Shown here: piece by piece, positions 27,919 through 36,027 of the stretch
Layout of the letters: each line of letters starts with the position of its first letter
How positions within the stretch are numbered: position 1 is the stretch's first letter
Source of the DNA: Dinoroseobacter sp034111085
GTDB taxonomy: Bacteria > Pseudomonadota > Alphaproteobacteria > Rhodobacterales > Rhodobacteraceae
Reading direction: 5' to 3'
Length of the DNA stretch: 64,000 nt
Assembly: GCA_034111085.1 (NCBI GenBank)
Contig: JAWUXZ010000047.1
Coordinates: forward strand, 1-64,000
Program-made: the position numbers and the translations under genes
The notes under the pieces: model-generated
What the model saw: the letters and a program-made list of their open reading frames with translations, nothing else
Told to the model about the DNA's origin: nothing
Database searches by the model: none

Positions 27919-28515
27919 ATGACCCATGCGCTGCTCGTGATCGACGTGCAAAACGACTTCTGCCCCGGTGGCGCGCTTGCTGTGTCCGGTGGCGACCTGA
28001 TCGTGCCCGGCATTAACGCGCTGATGGCCGAGTTCGACACGGTGATCCTGACGCAAGACTGGCATCCGCGGGGCCATTCGTCATTCGCATCCTCCCACCA
28101 AGGGGCGGCAGCTATGAGCGTCGTTGCCTTCCCCTACGGCCCGCAAGTGCTGTGGCCTGATCACTGTATCCAAGGCTCGGACGGCTCGGCGTTTCACGCA
28201 GACCTCAACGCAGACCGCGCCGACATGATCATTCGCAAGGGCTTCAACCCGGACATCGACAGCTACTCGGCGTTTTTCGAGAACGACCACAAGACGCCGA
28301 CGGGACTTGAGGGTTACTGCCGGACGCGGGGGATCGACGCGTTAACTCTCGTTGGTCTTGCGACAGATTTCTGCGTGAACTTCTCCGCCGTCGATGCTGC
28401 CAAACTGGGCTTTGCGGTCAACGTCCGCCAAGATCTCTGCCGGGCGATCGACTTTGACGGATCGCTTGAAGCTGCAAATCAGGGCATGGCAGAGGCGGGC
28501 GTGACCCTTGCCTAA
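27919..28515 (+). CDS. pncA: Nicotinamidase
   Basis: PncA hydrolyses nicotinamide to nicotinate in NAD salvage (Preiss-Handler route). The 198-residue protein has catalytic Asp9 in LLVIDVQNDFCPGG, metal-ligand region TQDWHPRGHSSF (near 53), the catalytic lysine in IRKGF, and the nucleophilic cysteine in GLATDFCV (near 151). GAGG lies six bases before the ATG. Its end overlaps the next gene by eight bases. With pncB two genes downstream it forms a two-step salvage operon. Confidence 0.95.
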   Translation: MTHALLVIDVQNDFCPGGALAVSGGDLIVPGINALMAEFDTVILTQDWHPRGHSSFASSHQGAAAMSVVAFPYGPQVLWPDHCIQGSDGSAFHADLNADRADMIIRKGFNPDIDSYSAFFENDHKTPTGLEGYCRTRGIDALTLVGLATDFCVNFSAVDAAKLGFAVNVRQDLCRAIDFDGSLEAANQGMAEAGVTLA

Positions 28516-29221
28516 GCCCCCCGATCTGCGCGCGCGTCTTGCCAAGGCGAAACTGCCCGGCACCCCGACTGAGATGGTGGAGCGTGCGCGTGGTATCTTG
28601 TTGGTGTTCTACGACAAAGCCCTTTCGCAAGGTGCGGATCCCGCCACATTGCTGCGCGAGTTAGCCAATGGTGCGGCAGCAACCGGCATCGGCTGGATCG
28701 AGCTGCAATCGCGACCCGAGCCCCCTGACCTCGATTGCGGGCAAGGCTGCGCGTTCTGCTGCATCCTGACAGGCGATGATGGCGGCACAATCACCGGAGC
28801 CGAAGCGCGCAATTTGCACGAGGCACTTGCGCCGCTCGCAGGCCAACCCGATGGGCGCACTTGGCACCCCAAAGCCTGCCCATCGCTCGATCCCGAAACC
28901 CGGATGTGCCGCGCCTATGCTGTGCGCCCGATGATCTGCCGCAGCTACGTGTCCACGGACGTAAAAGCTTGCGAGGCGGTGTCGATGAACCGCGCCGCTG
29001 ACGGTCCGGGCGTGCGCGGTGCACAAACCACATACCTGACCGCGTTGGCGTTGTGCCGGGCGGCCCTCAAAGGCGTCGCCAAGGTTTCCACCTATTCGAT
29101 GGCGCAGATGGCAGCGGCGGCCATCGACGGACAACCCCTTGTCGAGGCGCTCAAATCCGCGCGCCAGTCACATAAATCCCTTGATGACGAGCGCAAACGC
29201 CACGTCGCCGCCTTGCGCTAG
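28508..29221 (+). CDS. CxxxCxxCC (YkgJ-like) cysteine-cluster protein
   Basis: This 237-residue protein has the YkgJ-type pattern CGQGCAFCC near residue 77, followed by CPSLDPETRMCRAYAVRPMIC, six or more conserved cysteines likely to bind iron-sulfur or zinc. The function of the family is not established. It starts with TTG at 28508, inside the end of pncA, and no good later methionine exists. It sits between pncA and pncB, 40 bases before pncB, so it is almost certainly cotranscribed with NAD salvage genes. Confidence 0.8.
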   Translation: MPKPPDLRARLAKAKLPGTPTEMVERARGILLVFYDKALSQGADPATLLRELANGAAATGIGWIELQSRPEPPDLDCGQGCAFCCILTGDDGGTITGAEARNLHEALAPLAGQPDGRTWHPKACPSLDPETRMCRAYAVRPMICRSYVSTDVKACEAVSMNRAADGPGVRGAQTTYLTALALCRAALKGVAKVSTYSMAQMAAAAIDGQPLVEALKSARQSHKSLDDERKRHVAALR

Positions 29222-29261
29222 GCCGCCTGGCCCTGCACGATCCCCCCCGGAAGGACACCCC

Positions 29262-30551
29262 ATGGATATCGCGTCGCGCGTCTACAATCATAAATGGAAA
29301 ATCGACCCGATCGTGCGCTCGCTGATCGACACCGATTTCTATAAACTGCTGATGTGCCAATCGGTGTTTCGCAACAAACCCGACACGCAAGTCACCTTCA
29401 GCCTAATCAACCGCTCGCTGCATATCCCTCTGGCGCATCTCATCGACGAGGGTGAATTGCGCGAGCAGCTCGACCACATTCGCGGGTTGTCGCTCAGCCG
29501 GGGCGAGAGCACTTGGATGCGCGGCAACACCTTCTACGGCAAGCGCCAAATGTTCCGGCCTGATTTCATGGACTGGTTCGAGGCGCTTCGCCTGCCGCCC
29601 TACCATCTGGAACGTAAAGGCGATCAATACGAGCTGACGTTTGAGGGGACATGGCCCGAGGTTATGCTCTGGGAAATTCCCGCGTTGTCGGTGTTGATGG
29701 AACTGCGCGGACGTGCCGTGCTGGCACGCATGGGTAGGTTTGAGCTGCAGGTGCTTTATGCCCGCGCCATGACCAAGCTGTGGGAAAAAGTCGAGGGTTT
29801 GCGCGAGGTTGACGGCCTGCGCATTGCTGATTTCGGAACACGCAGGCGGCATTCGTTCATGTGGCAAGATTGGTGTGTGCAGGCGATGCAGGAAGGTCTC
29901 GGCGACAAATTCGTTGGTACTTCCAACTGCCTGATCGCCATGCGCCGCGAGGTCGAGGCCATTGGTACCAATGCCCATGAATTGCCCATGGTCTATGCCG
30001 CTTTGGCCGAGGGTGACGAAGCGCTCGCCGCAGCGCCCTACACCGTGCTTGCCGATTGGCATGAAGAGCACGAAGGCAATCTGCGCATCATTCTGCCCGA
30101 CACCTACGGGACCGAGGGCTTCTTGAACCGCGCGCCGGATTGGCTGGCCGGATGGACCGGAATTCGCATCGATAGCGGTGATCCGGCAACCGGGGCTGAA
30201 GTGGCGATCAAGTGGTGGAAAGACCGGGGTGAGGACCCGCGCGAGAAGCTGGTGATCTTCTCAGACGGTCTCGACGTCGAAAAAATCGTCGAGCTACATG
30301 CGCAATTCTCAGGGCGGGTGCGCGTGTCGTTCGGGTGGGGCACTCTGCTGACGAACGATTTTCGCGGGCTGGTGCCGGGTGACGGTCTGGCGCCATTCTC
30401 GGTGGTCTGCAAAGCGGTAAGCGCCAACGGGCGGCCCACGGTTAAGCTGAGCGACAACCCCAACAAGGCAATGGGACCTTCGGGCGAAATCGAGCGCTAT
30501 AAGCGGGTGTTTGGGGTCGGGGAGCAGGAACGGGTTGAGGTGGTGGTTTAG
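29262..30551 (+). CDS. pncB: Nicotinate phosphoribosyltransferase
   Basis: PncB joins nicotinate to PRPP with ATP hydrolysis, giving nicotinate mononucleotide. In 429 residues it has SLIDTDFYKLLM near 21, the segment IADFGTRRRHSFMWQ near 188 and GTSNCLIAMRREVEAIGTNAHE near 215, all typical of the family. GGAAGGA lies six bases before the ATG at 29262; a longer frame upstream has no support. It completes the route begun by PncA. Confidence 0.95.
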   Translation: MDIASRVYNHKWKIDPIVRSLIDTDFYKLLMCQSVFRNKPDTQVTFSLINRSLHIPLAHLIDEGELREQLDHIRGLSLSRGESTWMRGNTFYGKRQMFRPDFMDWFEALRLPPYHLERKGDQYELTFEGTWPEVMLWEIPALSVLMELRGRAVLARMGRFELQVLYARAMTKLWEKVEGLREVDGLRIADFGTRRRHSFMWQDWCVQAMQEGLGDKFVGTSNCLIAMRREVEAIGTNAHELPMVYAALAEGDEALAAAPYTVLADWHEEHEGNLRIILPDTYGTEGFLNRAPDWLAGWTGIRIDSGDPATGAEVAIKWWKDRGEDPREKLVIFSDGLDVEKIVELHAQFSGRVRVSFGWGTLLTNDFRGLVPGDGLAPFSVVCKAVSANGRPTVKLSDNPNKAMGPSGEIERYKRVFGVGEQERVEVVV

Positions 30552-30569
30552 GGTTGCATTTTTGCATTG

Positions 30570-30902
30570 ATGCTTAGCCGCGGCAGCCTTGCTTCTTACA
30601 AATCTCGCCTCAACTCCTCGATCGTCGATTTCCTTCGCTATAAGGAAAACCCGGCTCGCTACAGACTCAAAGGGCAGCGTGCCGCACGGACAAAAATCAA
30701 CGACGGCGAGAAATCAAGAAGTAGCGATCAGAGCTCCAGCGCACCTACAAACGAGAAGACGCAGGAAGAATCCCAGGGGAGATATCCCGACACAGTCGAA
30801 CTCTCGACCTTTCCTATTCCACTTAGACAGGGATTGACGGCCAAATATGTGGAATCTCTGGGTCAAATTGATCGCCGTACACGCATCGCGCTTTGCGGTT
30901 AA
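30570..30902 (+). CDS. Unrecognised small ORF after pncB
   Basis: A 110-codon frame begins with ATG at 30570. I do not recognise the product; the middle (about 45-75) is charged and probably disordered. There is no Shine-Dalgarno sequence. My hand count of third-position G+C is near 57%, well below the neighbours. Its stop shares a TTAA with the parE stop. It may be a real recent acquisition or chance. Apart from this frame the 347-base gap between pncB and parE shows nothing. Confidence 0.3.
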   Translation: MLSRGSLASYKSRLNSSIVDFLRYKENPARYRLKGQRAARTKINDGEKSRSSDQSSSAPTNEKTQEESQGRYPDTVELSTFPIPLRQGLTAKYVESLGQIDRRTRIALCG

Positions 30903-31186
30903 ACCCGCCCCACATCCATCCGTTGGTGCAGCACCCGTACCACCGTCACGGCCCGTTCGTCTTCCCGAAAGAATACCACATGCCGGTCCACCAGCGCCCG
31001 GCGCAGGCCAGGGCGGAGTTCAAACGCCGGACGAGATTGTGTTTGGCCAGTCAGCAGGCCGTCAATCCGAGCGCGGATTGTGCCAACGTATTGATTAGCC
31101 TGAGGCGTTCCATAGCGCTTCTGCGTGTAGAGCCAGACGTTGCGAAGGTCATCCTCAGCATCTTTCGCAATCTGTAGCTGTTTCAC
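30899..31186 (-). CDS. parE: ParE/RelE-fold toxin
   Basis: This 95-residue basic protein fits the ParE toxin family, which poisons DNA gyrase. It shows the N-terminal A-xxDLxxVWLYTxxRYG pattern (AEDDLRNVWLYTQKRYG), central RPAFELRPGLRRALVDRHVVFF strands and C-terminal VVRVLHQRMD. Related RelE-fold toxins cut mRNA instead, so the target is inferred from the family. It follows its antitoxin with an ATGA overlap. With parD it forms a complete, apparently intact module. Confidence 0.9.
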   Translation of the reverse strand: MKQLQIAKDAEDDLRNVWLYTQKRYGTPQANQYVGTIRARIDGLLTGQTQSRPAFELRPGLRRALVDRHVVFFREDERAVTVVRVLHQRMDVGRV

Positions 31187-31428
31187 TGGCCATGCTTTGC
31201 GTTCATTTCAGCAAGGAACACATCCCAATCGAAATTCTGTGTGATGCCACTCGCATCGCCCTTGTCGATCTCGGCACGCAACCGCTCCAGTTTCGCCTCC
31301 TCTTCCTCCAGCAACCGTAACCCGGCACGGATCACGTCACTCGCTGAGCCAAACCGTCCTTCTTTCACTTTCTCCGCAATGAAATCGCCGAAATGGCCCC
31401 CAAGGGACACCGATGTGTTGCGTGCCAT
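31183..31428 (-). CDS. parD: ParD-like antitoxin
   Basis: The 81-residue protein is a ribbon-helix-helix antitoxin: MARNTSVSLGGHFGDFI forms the DNA-binding strand and first helix, GRFGSASDVIRAGLRLLEEEE the second, and the acidic tail should wrap around ParE. I start at 31428, with GGAGGG six bases upstream. ParD normally represses its own operon, and a perfect palindrome lies 23 bases upstream of the start codon. Confidence 0.92.
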   Translation of the reverse strand: MARNTSVSLGGHFGDFIAEKVKEGRFGSASDVIRAGLRLLEEEEAKLERLRAEIDKGDASGITQNFDWDVFLAEMNAKHGQ

Positions 31429-31450
31429 CTCAAACCCTCCAAATTCAATT

Positions 31451-31467
31451 GTACCAATATTTGGTAC
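31451..31467. promoter_or_regulatory. Palindromic operator of parDE
   Basis: A perfect inverted repeat, GTACCAA-TAT-TTGGTAC, has seven-base arms and a three-base centre. It lies 23 bases upstream of the parD start and 15 bases past the arfB stop. Position and symmetry fit autoregulation by ParD or the ParDE complex. Binding itself is inferred. Confidence 0.75.
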
Positions 31468-31482
31468 CGCGCAGCCCACCTG

Positions 31483-31905
31483 TCAATCCCCCTCACCCGT
31501 ATCCCCCCGACCCTTCTTAACCGCCGCCCGCACCTTCTTACCCTTCAATCGCCGCTCTACCGACCCGCGCGTCGGTCGCGTCTTCACGCGCCGTTTCGGA
31601 ACCACCGTTGCCTCCAAAATCAGCTCGGCCAAACGATCCCGCGCGATCTCTCGGTTTCTCGCCTGCGACCGCGTCTCCTCCACGAACAAAATCAGTGCGC
31701 CCTCTTTGGTCCAGCGACGTCCCGCCAACCGCCGTAGACGCACCTTCACGGCAGGCGGTAGATTGGGCGAGCGTTCGGCTTCAAACCGCAACTCCACCGC
31801 CGAGGAAACTTTGTTGACGTTTTGTCCGCCCGGACCTGACGAGCGGACAAAGTTCTCCGTCAGCTCCCAATCGGCGATGGTGATTTCTGGCGTTACGGTC
31901 AACAT
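31483..31905 (-). CDS. arfB: Peptidyl-tRNA hydrolase ArfB (ribosome rescue)
   Basis: ArfB (YaeJ) releases peptides from ribosomes stalled at the ends of broken mRNAs. The 140-residue protein keeps the release-factor loop SSGPGGQNVNKVSS with GGQ (near residues 24-26), and the long Lys/Arg-rich C-terminal tail (KRRVKTRPTRGSVERRLKGKK) that enters the mRNA channel. The start at 31905 matches the family length and begins MLTVTPEITI. Just upstream lies a gap with strong inverted repeats that could form its leader. Confidence 0.94.
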   Translation of the reverse strand: MLTVTPEITIADWELTENFVRSSGPGGQNVNKVSSAVELRFEAERSPNLPPAVKVRLRRLAGRRWTKEGALILFVEETRSQARNREIARDRLAELILEATVVPKRRVKTRPTRGSVERRLKGKKVRAAVKKGRGDTGEGD

Positions 31906-31946
31906 AATCCCGCTTCTACCCTGACAAAGCGGGGTCGCCAAATCGA

Positions 31947-32123
31947 AAGGGCCGCCCTTGCGAGCGACCCTTCGAGAAATTCGGGAGGTGGGGCCGGTGA
32001 GACTACCGTCATTTTAGCCCGACCTGGTGGCGTTTCAGCCAAGGATTGTCCTAGCTGGAAACCTCCAAGCCTGTTCCGACACCTCGCTCCAATAATCCTC
32101 TAGACACTGGACCACCTCCTCTC
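31947..32123. ncRNA. Candidate structured RNA or leader, strand unresolved
   Basis: Three inverted repeats fill the 236-base gap between arfB and the transporter gene. A: 31947-31957 with 31962-31972, an eleven-pair stem that on the minus strand has a GCAA loop and two G-U pairs. B: hairpin 32033-32061 (TTTCAGC...GCTGGAAA with inner AGGA/TCCT). C: a perfect long-range match, GGAGGTGG (31984-31991) with CCACCTCC (32112-32119), extended by CCGGTG/CACTGG. On the minus strand C covers an excellent ribosome binding site for an 18-codon ORF (GTG at 32107, stop at 32051). I do not recognise a known RNA family. Confidence 0.4.
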
Positions 32124-32177
32124 GTTAAGTTGCTGTTGAGAAGAGCCTGCCACAGATCTTGTGTATGTCAAAACAAT

Positions 32178-32801
32178 TTATGCAAGGTTTGGGTGCAGTC
32201 GCAAAACGATCATGCGGAACGGCACCAAGGCCATCAGCGCCAGCGCAAGTTTCACGCCCCAATCCGCCACGGCCAGCGACATCCATAGGGGGGCCACCGG
32301 GCCAAGTCCCAGCATCGGCAACATCTCGCCCGCCCAAGACACGTCATTGGCAGGCTCGATGAACGACAGCGCGCCCGAGAATGCGATGGTGAAGAAGATC
32401 GCCGTATCGATGGTCGAGCCGATAAGCGTCGAGGCCAATGGTGCACTCCACCACTTACCGTCACGCAAACGGTTAAAGATCGCGACGTCGAGCAGTTGTG
32501 CCGTCAGGAACGCGAGGCCTGATCCGATAGCAATGCGCAACGTCACCAGCGGGCCAAACTCGCCGATGATCTGCGTGCCGATTAGCGAGCAGGCGACGCC
32601 CACTGCAAAGCCAGCAAACACAACTTTGCGTGCGGCAGGCGCGCCGTAGACGCGGTTCATGATGTCGGTGACGAGGAAAGCGAGCGGATAGGTGAATGCG
32701 CCCCAAGTCAGCCAATTGCCGAACAGGAATTGCACGAGGATGTTGGAGGCGACGACAATGGCCGCCATGGCAAGGATGCCGGGCAGGTGAATGCGGGTCA
32801 T
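32178..32801 (-). CDS. yhhQ: Queuosine precursor transporter (VUT family)
   Basis: YhhQ/QPTR proteins import queuine precursors such as preQ0/preQ1. The 207-residue product has about six membrane segments, starting GILAMAAIVVASNILVQFLFG. It carries family marks AFTYPLAFLVTDIMNRVYG (near 35-53), ARKVVFAGF and GSTIDTAIFFTIAF (near 135). The ATG at 32801 fits the family length. Its presence suggests queuosine-modified tRNA, which matches the two wobble-base enzymes nearby, though they are not in the same operon. Confidence 0.9.
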   Translation of the reverse strand: MTRIHLPGILAMAAIVVASNILVQFLFGNWLTWGAFTYPLAFLVTDIMNRVYGAPAARKVVFAGFAVGVACSLIGTQIIGEFGPLVTLRIAIGSGLAFLTAQLLDVAIFNRLRDGKWWSAPLASTLIGSTIDTAIFFTIAFSGALSFIEPANDVSWAGEMLPMLGLGPVAPLWMSLAVADWGVKLALALMALVPFRMIVLRLHPNLA

Positions 32802-32891
32802 AGATGTTGTTCCGTTTTGACAAGGTGGTCGGATACTTGGCCCGAGCACGTTGCCGGGACGCGCCGCTTTAGACCCTGTATGCGTAGGACG

Positions 32892-33782
32892 TCAAGGTGT
32901 GGGCGCGAAGCGGTATTCAACCAGATCGGTGTTCAGGAAACCCCGGAAATTGTTATCGGCAATCATCGTCGCACGAATTGCGCCCGTCGCATCCTCCCAG
33001 ATCGCGAGGCCCTCAAGGTTCATATGGGTTCCCCGCGGTGTCTCCAGCATAATCTGCTCGCCGCTGACGCCGCCTGACCCAAGGTCAAACCGCCTGATGC
33101 GTGTTGAGAACGAAAGCCGCGAGAAATCCCGCTCTAGCAAATAGAGCCGTCCATCGGGCCCGATATCGAGGCCTACGGTCAAATGCGGCGGGCGCCTTGG
33201 AATGGCGAACGGTTGATCCCAAAGACCATTGCGCAAACGCCATACCGGATAAGGACTGTCCAGCCGCCCGGACCGCTCGGGCAGCGTATAGACGGTGCCA
33301 TCAGCATCTATCGCCAGACCCTCTAGCCCGGAATTGCCCTGTAACGCGTCGAAACCGTCCGCACCGCGTATCTCCGTTGCTGGACCGCCGAACCTGTCAT
33401 AGCGCCAAACGCGCCCGGTATCGCCTTCAAACGACACATATATCCGTCCGCGTGCATCTATCGCCAGACCTTCCGCGTCCGAGCGCCATTCAGGCATCCG
33501 CTCGCCTCGCCCGTCGGTTAGCTGTGTGAATTGCGTATCCGTAAGGCCCGTCGGCGCGCCCGAGCCATTGCGCAGAATTCGCCCGCGCATCACCAGACCC
33601 TTGTCGGAAAGTGCCGTCAGCGCCGTGCCGTCAGCGCTAACTTCCAGCCCGGAAAATCCACCGAACCCGTCCACATCGGCGCTCAGCACGACGCTGCCCA
33701 CAAGTTGCGGCTCGGCCAGTGCAGGCAGGGCCGACACGCAAAGCGCCAGCAGCGCTAGTTGGAAGCGAGAACGTCGGCGCAT
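32892..33782 (-). CDS. Secreted esterase-like phytase family protein
   Basis: This 296-residue protein has a signal peptide (MRRRSRFQLALLALCVSALPALAEP) and the beta-propeller repeats of the esterase-like phytase family (PF13449 type). Examples are DGFGGFSGLEVSADG near 37, DAEGLAIDARGRIYVSFEGD near 100, NSGLEGLAIDADGTVYTLPE near 150 and TVGLDIGPDGRLYLLERD near 205. Real enzyme activity is unproven for most members. Its start lies 28 bases inside the end of mepA, so it is translated from the same message. Confidence 0.82.
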   Translation of the reverse strand: MRRRSRFQLALLALCVSALPALAEPQLVGSVVLSADVDGFGGFSGLEVSADGTALTALSDKGLVMRGRILRNGSGAPTGLTDTQFTQLTDGRGERMPEWRSDAEGLAIDARGRIYVSFEGDTGRVWRYDRFGGPATEIRGADGFDALQGNSGLEGLAIDADGTVYTLPERSGRLDSPYPVWRLRNGLWDQPFAIPRRPPHLTVGLDIGPDGRLYLLERDFSRLSFSTRIRRFDLGSGGVSGEQIMLETPRGTHMNLEGLAIWEDATGAIRATMIADNNFRGFLNTDLVEYRFAPTP

Positions 33783-34633
33783 TGGCGAGGCAGATCAGCC
33801 ATTGTGTAGTCGCGCGCGCCACGGCGCGGCGGTGGGGTGGGGGCGTTCGGATCACGCGGCGGCGGGTTCAGATAGTCCGTGACCCACCAGTTTAGTGTCG
33901 CGTCGCAGCCATTTCCGCCATCAGACAAATCTCGCACGGTCGGGCGTTGCGTTTCGCATATTCGGTCGCCGCGCGGGCATTTCAAGCGCACGTGGAAATG
34001 ATAGTGATGCCCCTGAAGCGGGCGAATTTTTTGAAGCCAATCCTTGTTGCCTTCGGCAGCGTTGCACATTGCGATCTTCACGGGCGGCGTGACAAATATG
34101 CGGTCCACAGCCGGGTCAAGTGCTGCTGCGCGCAGCAAAGCGATATGCGCGTAGGTGAAGTTCTGGTTCACGCGGGTCTGGTCCGACGAGCGAACCGAGA
34201 TCGACGACAGGTTCTCGCGCTCGGCCCGGTTTAGGTTCAGCCGGTCTGGTCGCAGCATCCAGATATCCACGTCGAGGCCAAGTTGATGACTTTGGTGCCC
34301 GCTGGTCATCGGGCCGCCCCTCGGTTGGCTCATATCGCCCACATAGATACCCGGCCACTGCGCGTCCGTCACAGCAGCCCGGCTGAGGCGTTCGACAAAG
34401 GCCACCAAGTCGGGATGCCCCCAATTACGCTCGCGGCTCAGGCGCATGGCTTGCCAAGTTGGCCCGGTCTCCGGCAATTGCGCACCGCCCGCAAAGCAGC
34501 CCTTGGCATAGGTGCCGAAAACTTCTGACGGCTGTTCCGAGGCGTTCTGCATCGCGCCGAACAACTGGTTGGCGAGACTTTGTGCAGACGCGGGCGAGGC
34601 CAGAAACACTAGAACAAGTAGTGCGCGTATCAT
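33755..34633 (-). CDS. mepA: Penicillin-insensitive murein endopeptidase
   Basis: MepA is a LAS-type zinc peptidase that cuts D-Ala-meso-DAP crosslinks in peptidoglycan. The 292-residue protein has a signal peptide (MIRALLVLVFLASPASAQ), zinc ligands in SGHQSHQLGLDVDIW (near 112-126) and the catalytic HHYHFHVRL (near 210). It is an ordinary full-length member with a proline-rich C-terminal stretch. It begins in an ATGA overlap with the upstream transporter gene. Confidence 0.94.
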   Translation of the reverse strand: MIRALLVLVFLASPASAQSLANQLFGAMQNASEQPSEVFGTYAKGCFAGGAQLPETGPTWQAMRLSRERNWGHPDLVAFVERLSRAAVTDAQWPGIYVGDMSQPRGGPMTSGHQSHQLGLDVDIWMLRPDRLNLNRAERENLSSISVRSSDQTRVNQNFTYAHIALLRAAALDPAVDRIFVTPPVKIAMCNAAEGNKDWLQKIRPLQGHHYHFHVRLKCPRGDRICETQRPTVRDLSDGGNGCDATLNWWVTDYLNPPPRDPNAPTPPPRRGARDYTMADLPRQCADVLASN

Positions 34634-35964
34634 GCAGCGTGATCTCCCTCAGGGCGGACCCAGAACAACATGATTAGGCCGACAAGGAACAAGCCGATCA
34701 AGGGCGTCACGCCAATTTGTTGACTGCCCGTTGCCAATGTCACGACGCCGATCAGGAATGGCGCGAGAAACGAGGTCGCTTTGCCCGAAAGCGCGTAGAG
34801 GCCGAACGCTTCGGTGATCCGCGCGGGGTCTGCTTGGCGCACCATCATCGTGCGGCTCGCCGATTGCAGCGCGCCGCCCGCCGCACCGATCAACGCGCCG
34901 AGGACGTAGAACGCGATGTCAGGCAGGCGCGAGGCTTCGTCAACGGCAACCCCAAAGACTGAACTGCGCGACACGAACACGATACTAATCGCCACCAAAG
35001 TCAGCACGATTATGCAAACTGCGATCACCGGCTTTGGCCCGTAGGCCTTATCCGCACGACCGCCAAGCCAAGCAAAAATCGCGCCCGTGATAATCGCCAA
35101 TATGCCGAAAATACCAGTATCGATCACTGACCAGCCCAGCACGCCTGCCGCATAGATGCCGCCAAAGACATACATTCCATTGAGGCCGTCTCGGTAGAAC
35201 ATCGAGCTGCCCAGATATGCAAACAGCGACGTGCGCCCCGGAAGGCTTTTGATCGTGCGCCCTAGATCACCAAGCGCTGCTTTCACCGCCCCTTTGGGCG
35301 CTTTGACCGCGCGCGGATCGCGGACCCACAAGAAGAACGGGATCATAAACACAATGTACCAGATTGCAGTCAGCGGTCCGACAAACCGCGTGCCCTCGCG
35401 CGCCGCCGCGTCCAAGCCAAACAGCGGATCGATCCCCAGCATCGTCTTGCCCGTTGTGGCACTTTCGGCAAACAGCAGCAGCATAATCACCAAAGCGAAC
35501 AGCCCGCCGACATAGCCAAAGGCCCAGCCATTGCCGGAAATGCTGCCGATTTCCTCTTTCGTGCCGAGGTCTGGCAGCATGGAGTTGGTAAAGACCGTCG
35601 CAAACTCCATCCCGATCAGGCCGAGGCCAAACAACACCAGCACGAGGATCAGATTGAAATCGCTCGGATCCGCGATCCAGACGCCCGCCGCGCCGACCAC
35701 ATACATCACCGAGAACACCCAGATCCACTTCATCCGACTGCCACCCGTGTCGGCAATCGCGCCCAAGATCGGGGCACAGATGGCGATGATAACACCCGCA
35801 GCAGCAACGCCAAAACCCCAGGCGGCTTGCGCGTCTGATCCACTGCCCAGCAGCTCGGCAATATAGGGGCCGAATATAAAGGTCAGGATCAGCGTGTTGT
35901 AAGGCTGAGACGCCCAATCAAAGAAGAACCAGCCCCAGATGCGCTTGCGATGTGATGGTGCCAT
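34630..35964 (-). CDS. MFS transporter, UMF1/Atg22-like
   Basis: This 444-residue major-facilitator protein has about twelve membrane segments. The start KRIWGWFFFDWASQPYNTLILTFIFGPYIA is typical of the UMF1 family, related to yeast vacuolar Atg22. The substrate cannot be inferred; amino acids or muropeptide-derived compounds are possible because of the operon with mepA. It is the first gene of a three-gene minus-strand unit (transporter, mepA, phytase-like). Confidence 0.87.
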   Translation of the reverse strand: MAPSHRKRIWGWFFFDWASQPYNTLILTFIFGPYIAELLGSGSDAQAAWGFGVAAAGVIIAICAPILGAIADTGGSRMKWIWVFSVMYVVGAAGVWIADPSDFNLILVLVLFGLGLIGMEFATVFTNSMLPDLGTKEEIGSISGNGWAFGYVGGLFALVIMLLLFAESATTGKTMLGIDPLFGLDAAAREGTRFVGPLTAIWYIVFMIPFFLWVRDPRAVKAPKGAVKAALGDLGRTIKSLPGRTSLFAYLGSSMFYRDGLNGMYVFGGIYAAGVLGWSVIDTGIFGILAIITGAIFAWLGGRADKAYGPKPVIAVCIIVLTLVAISIVFVSRSSVFGVAVDEASRLPDIAFYVLGALIGAAGGALQSASRTMMVRQADPARITEAFGLYALSGKATSFLAPFLIGVVTLATGSQQIGVTPLIGLFLVGLIMLFWVRPEGDHAA

Positions 35965-36027
35965 GTCGTTCTCCCGGACATACTAAGCGCACAGTTAGAC
36001 AGGCGACCGGGTTAGGTGCAACGGATT

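Noticed and set aside
30554..30566. TTGCATTTTTGCA, also present at 11135-11147
   Set aside because: Two copies of a 13-base AT-rich hairpin next to gene ends are most simply weak terminator-like stems or chance, not a mobile repeat.
32051..32107. 18-codon minus-strand ORF as a protein-coding gene
   Set aside because: The ribosome binding site is excellent, but length and composition give no support as a functional protein; kept only as part of the leader/RNA candidate.
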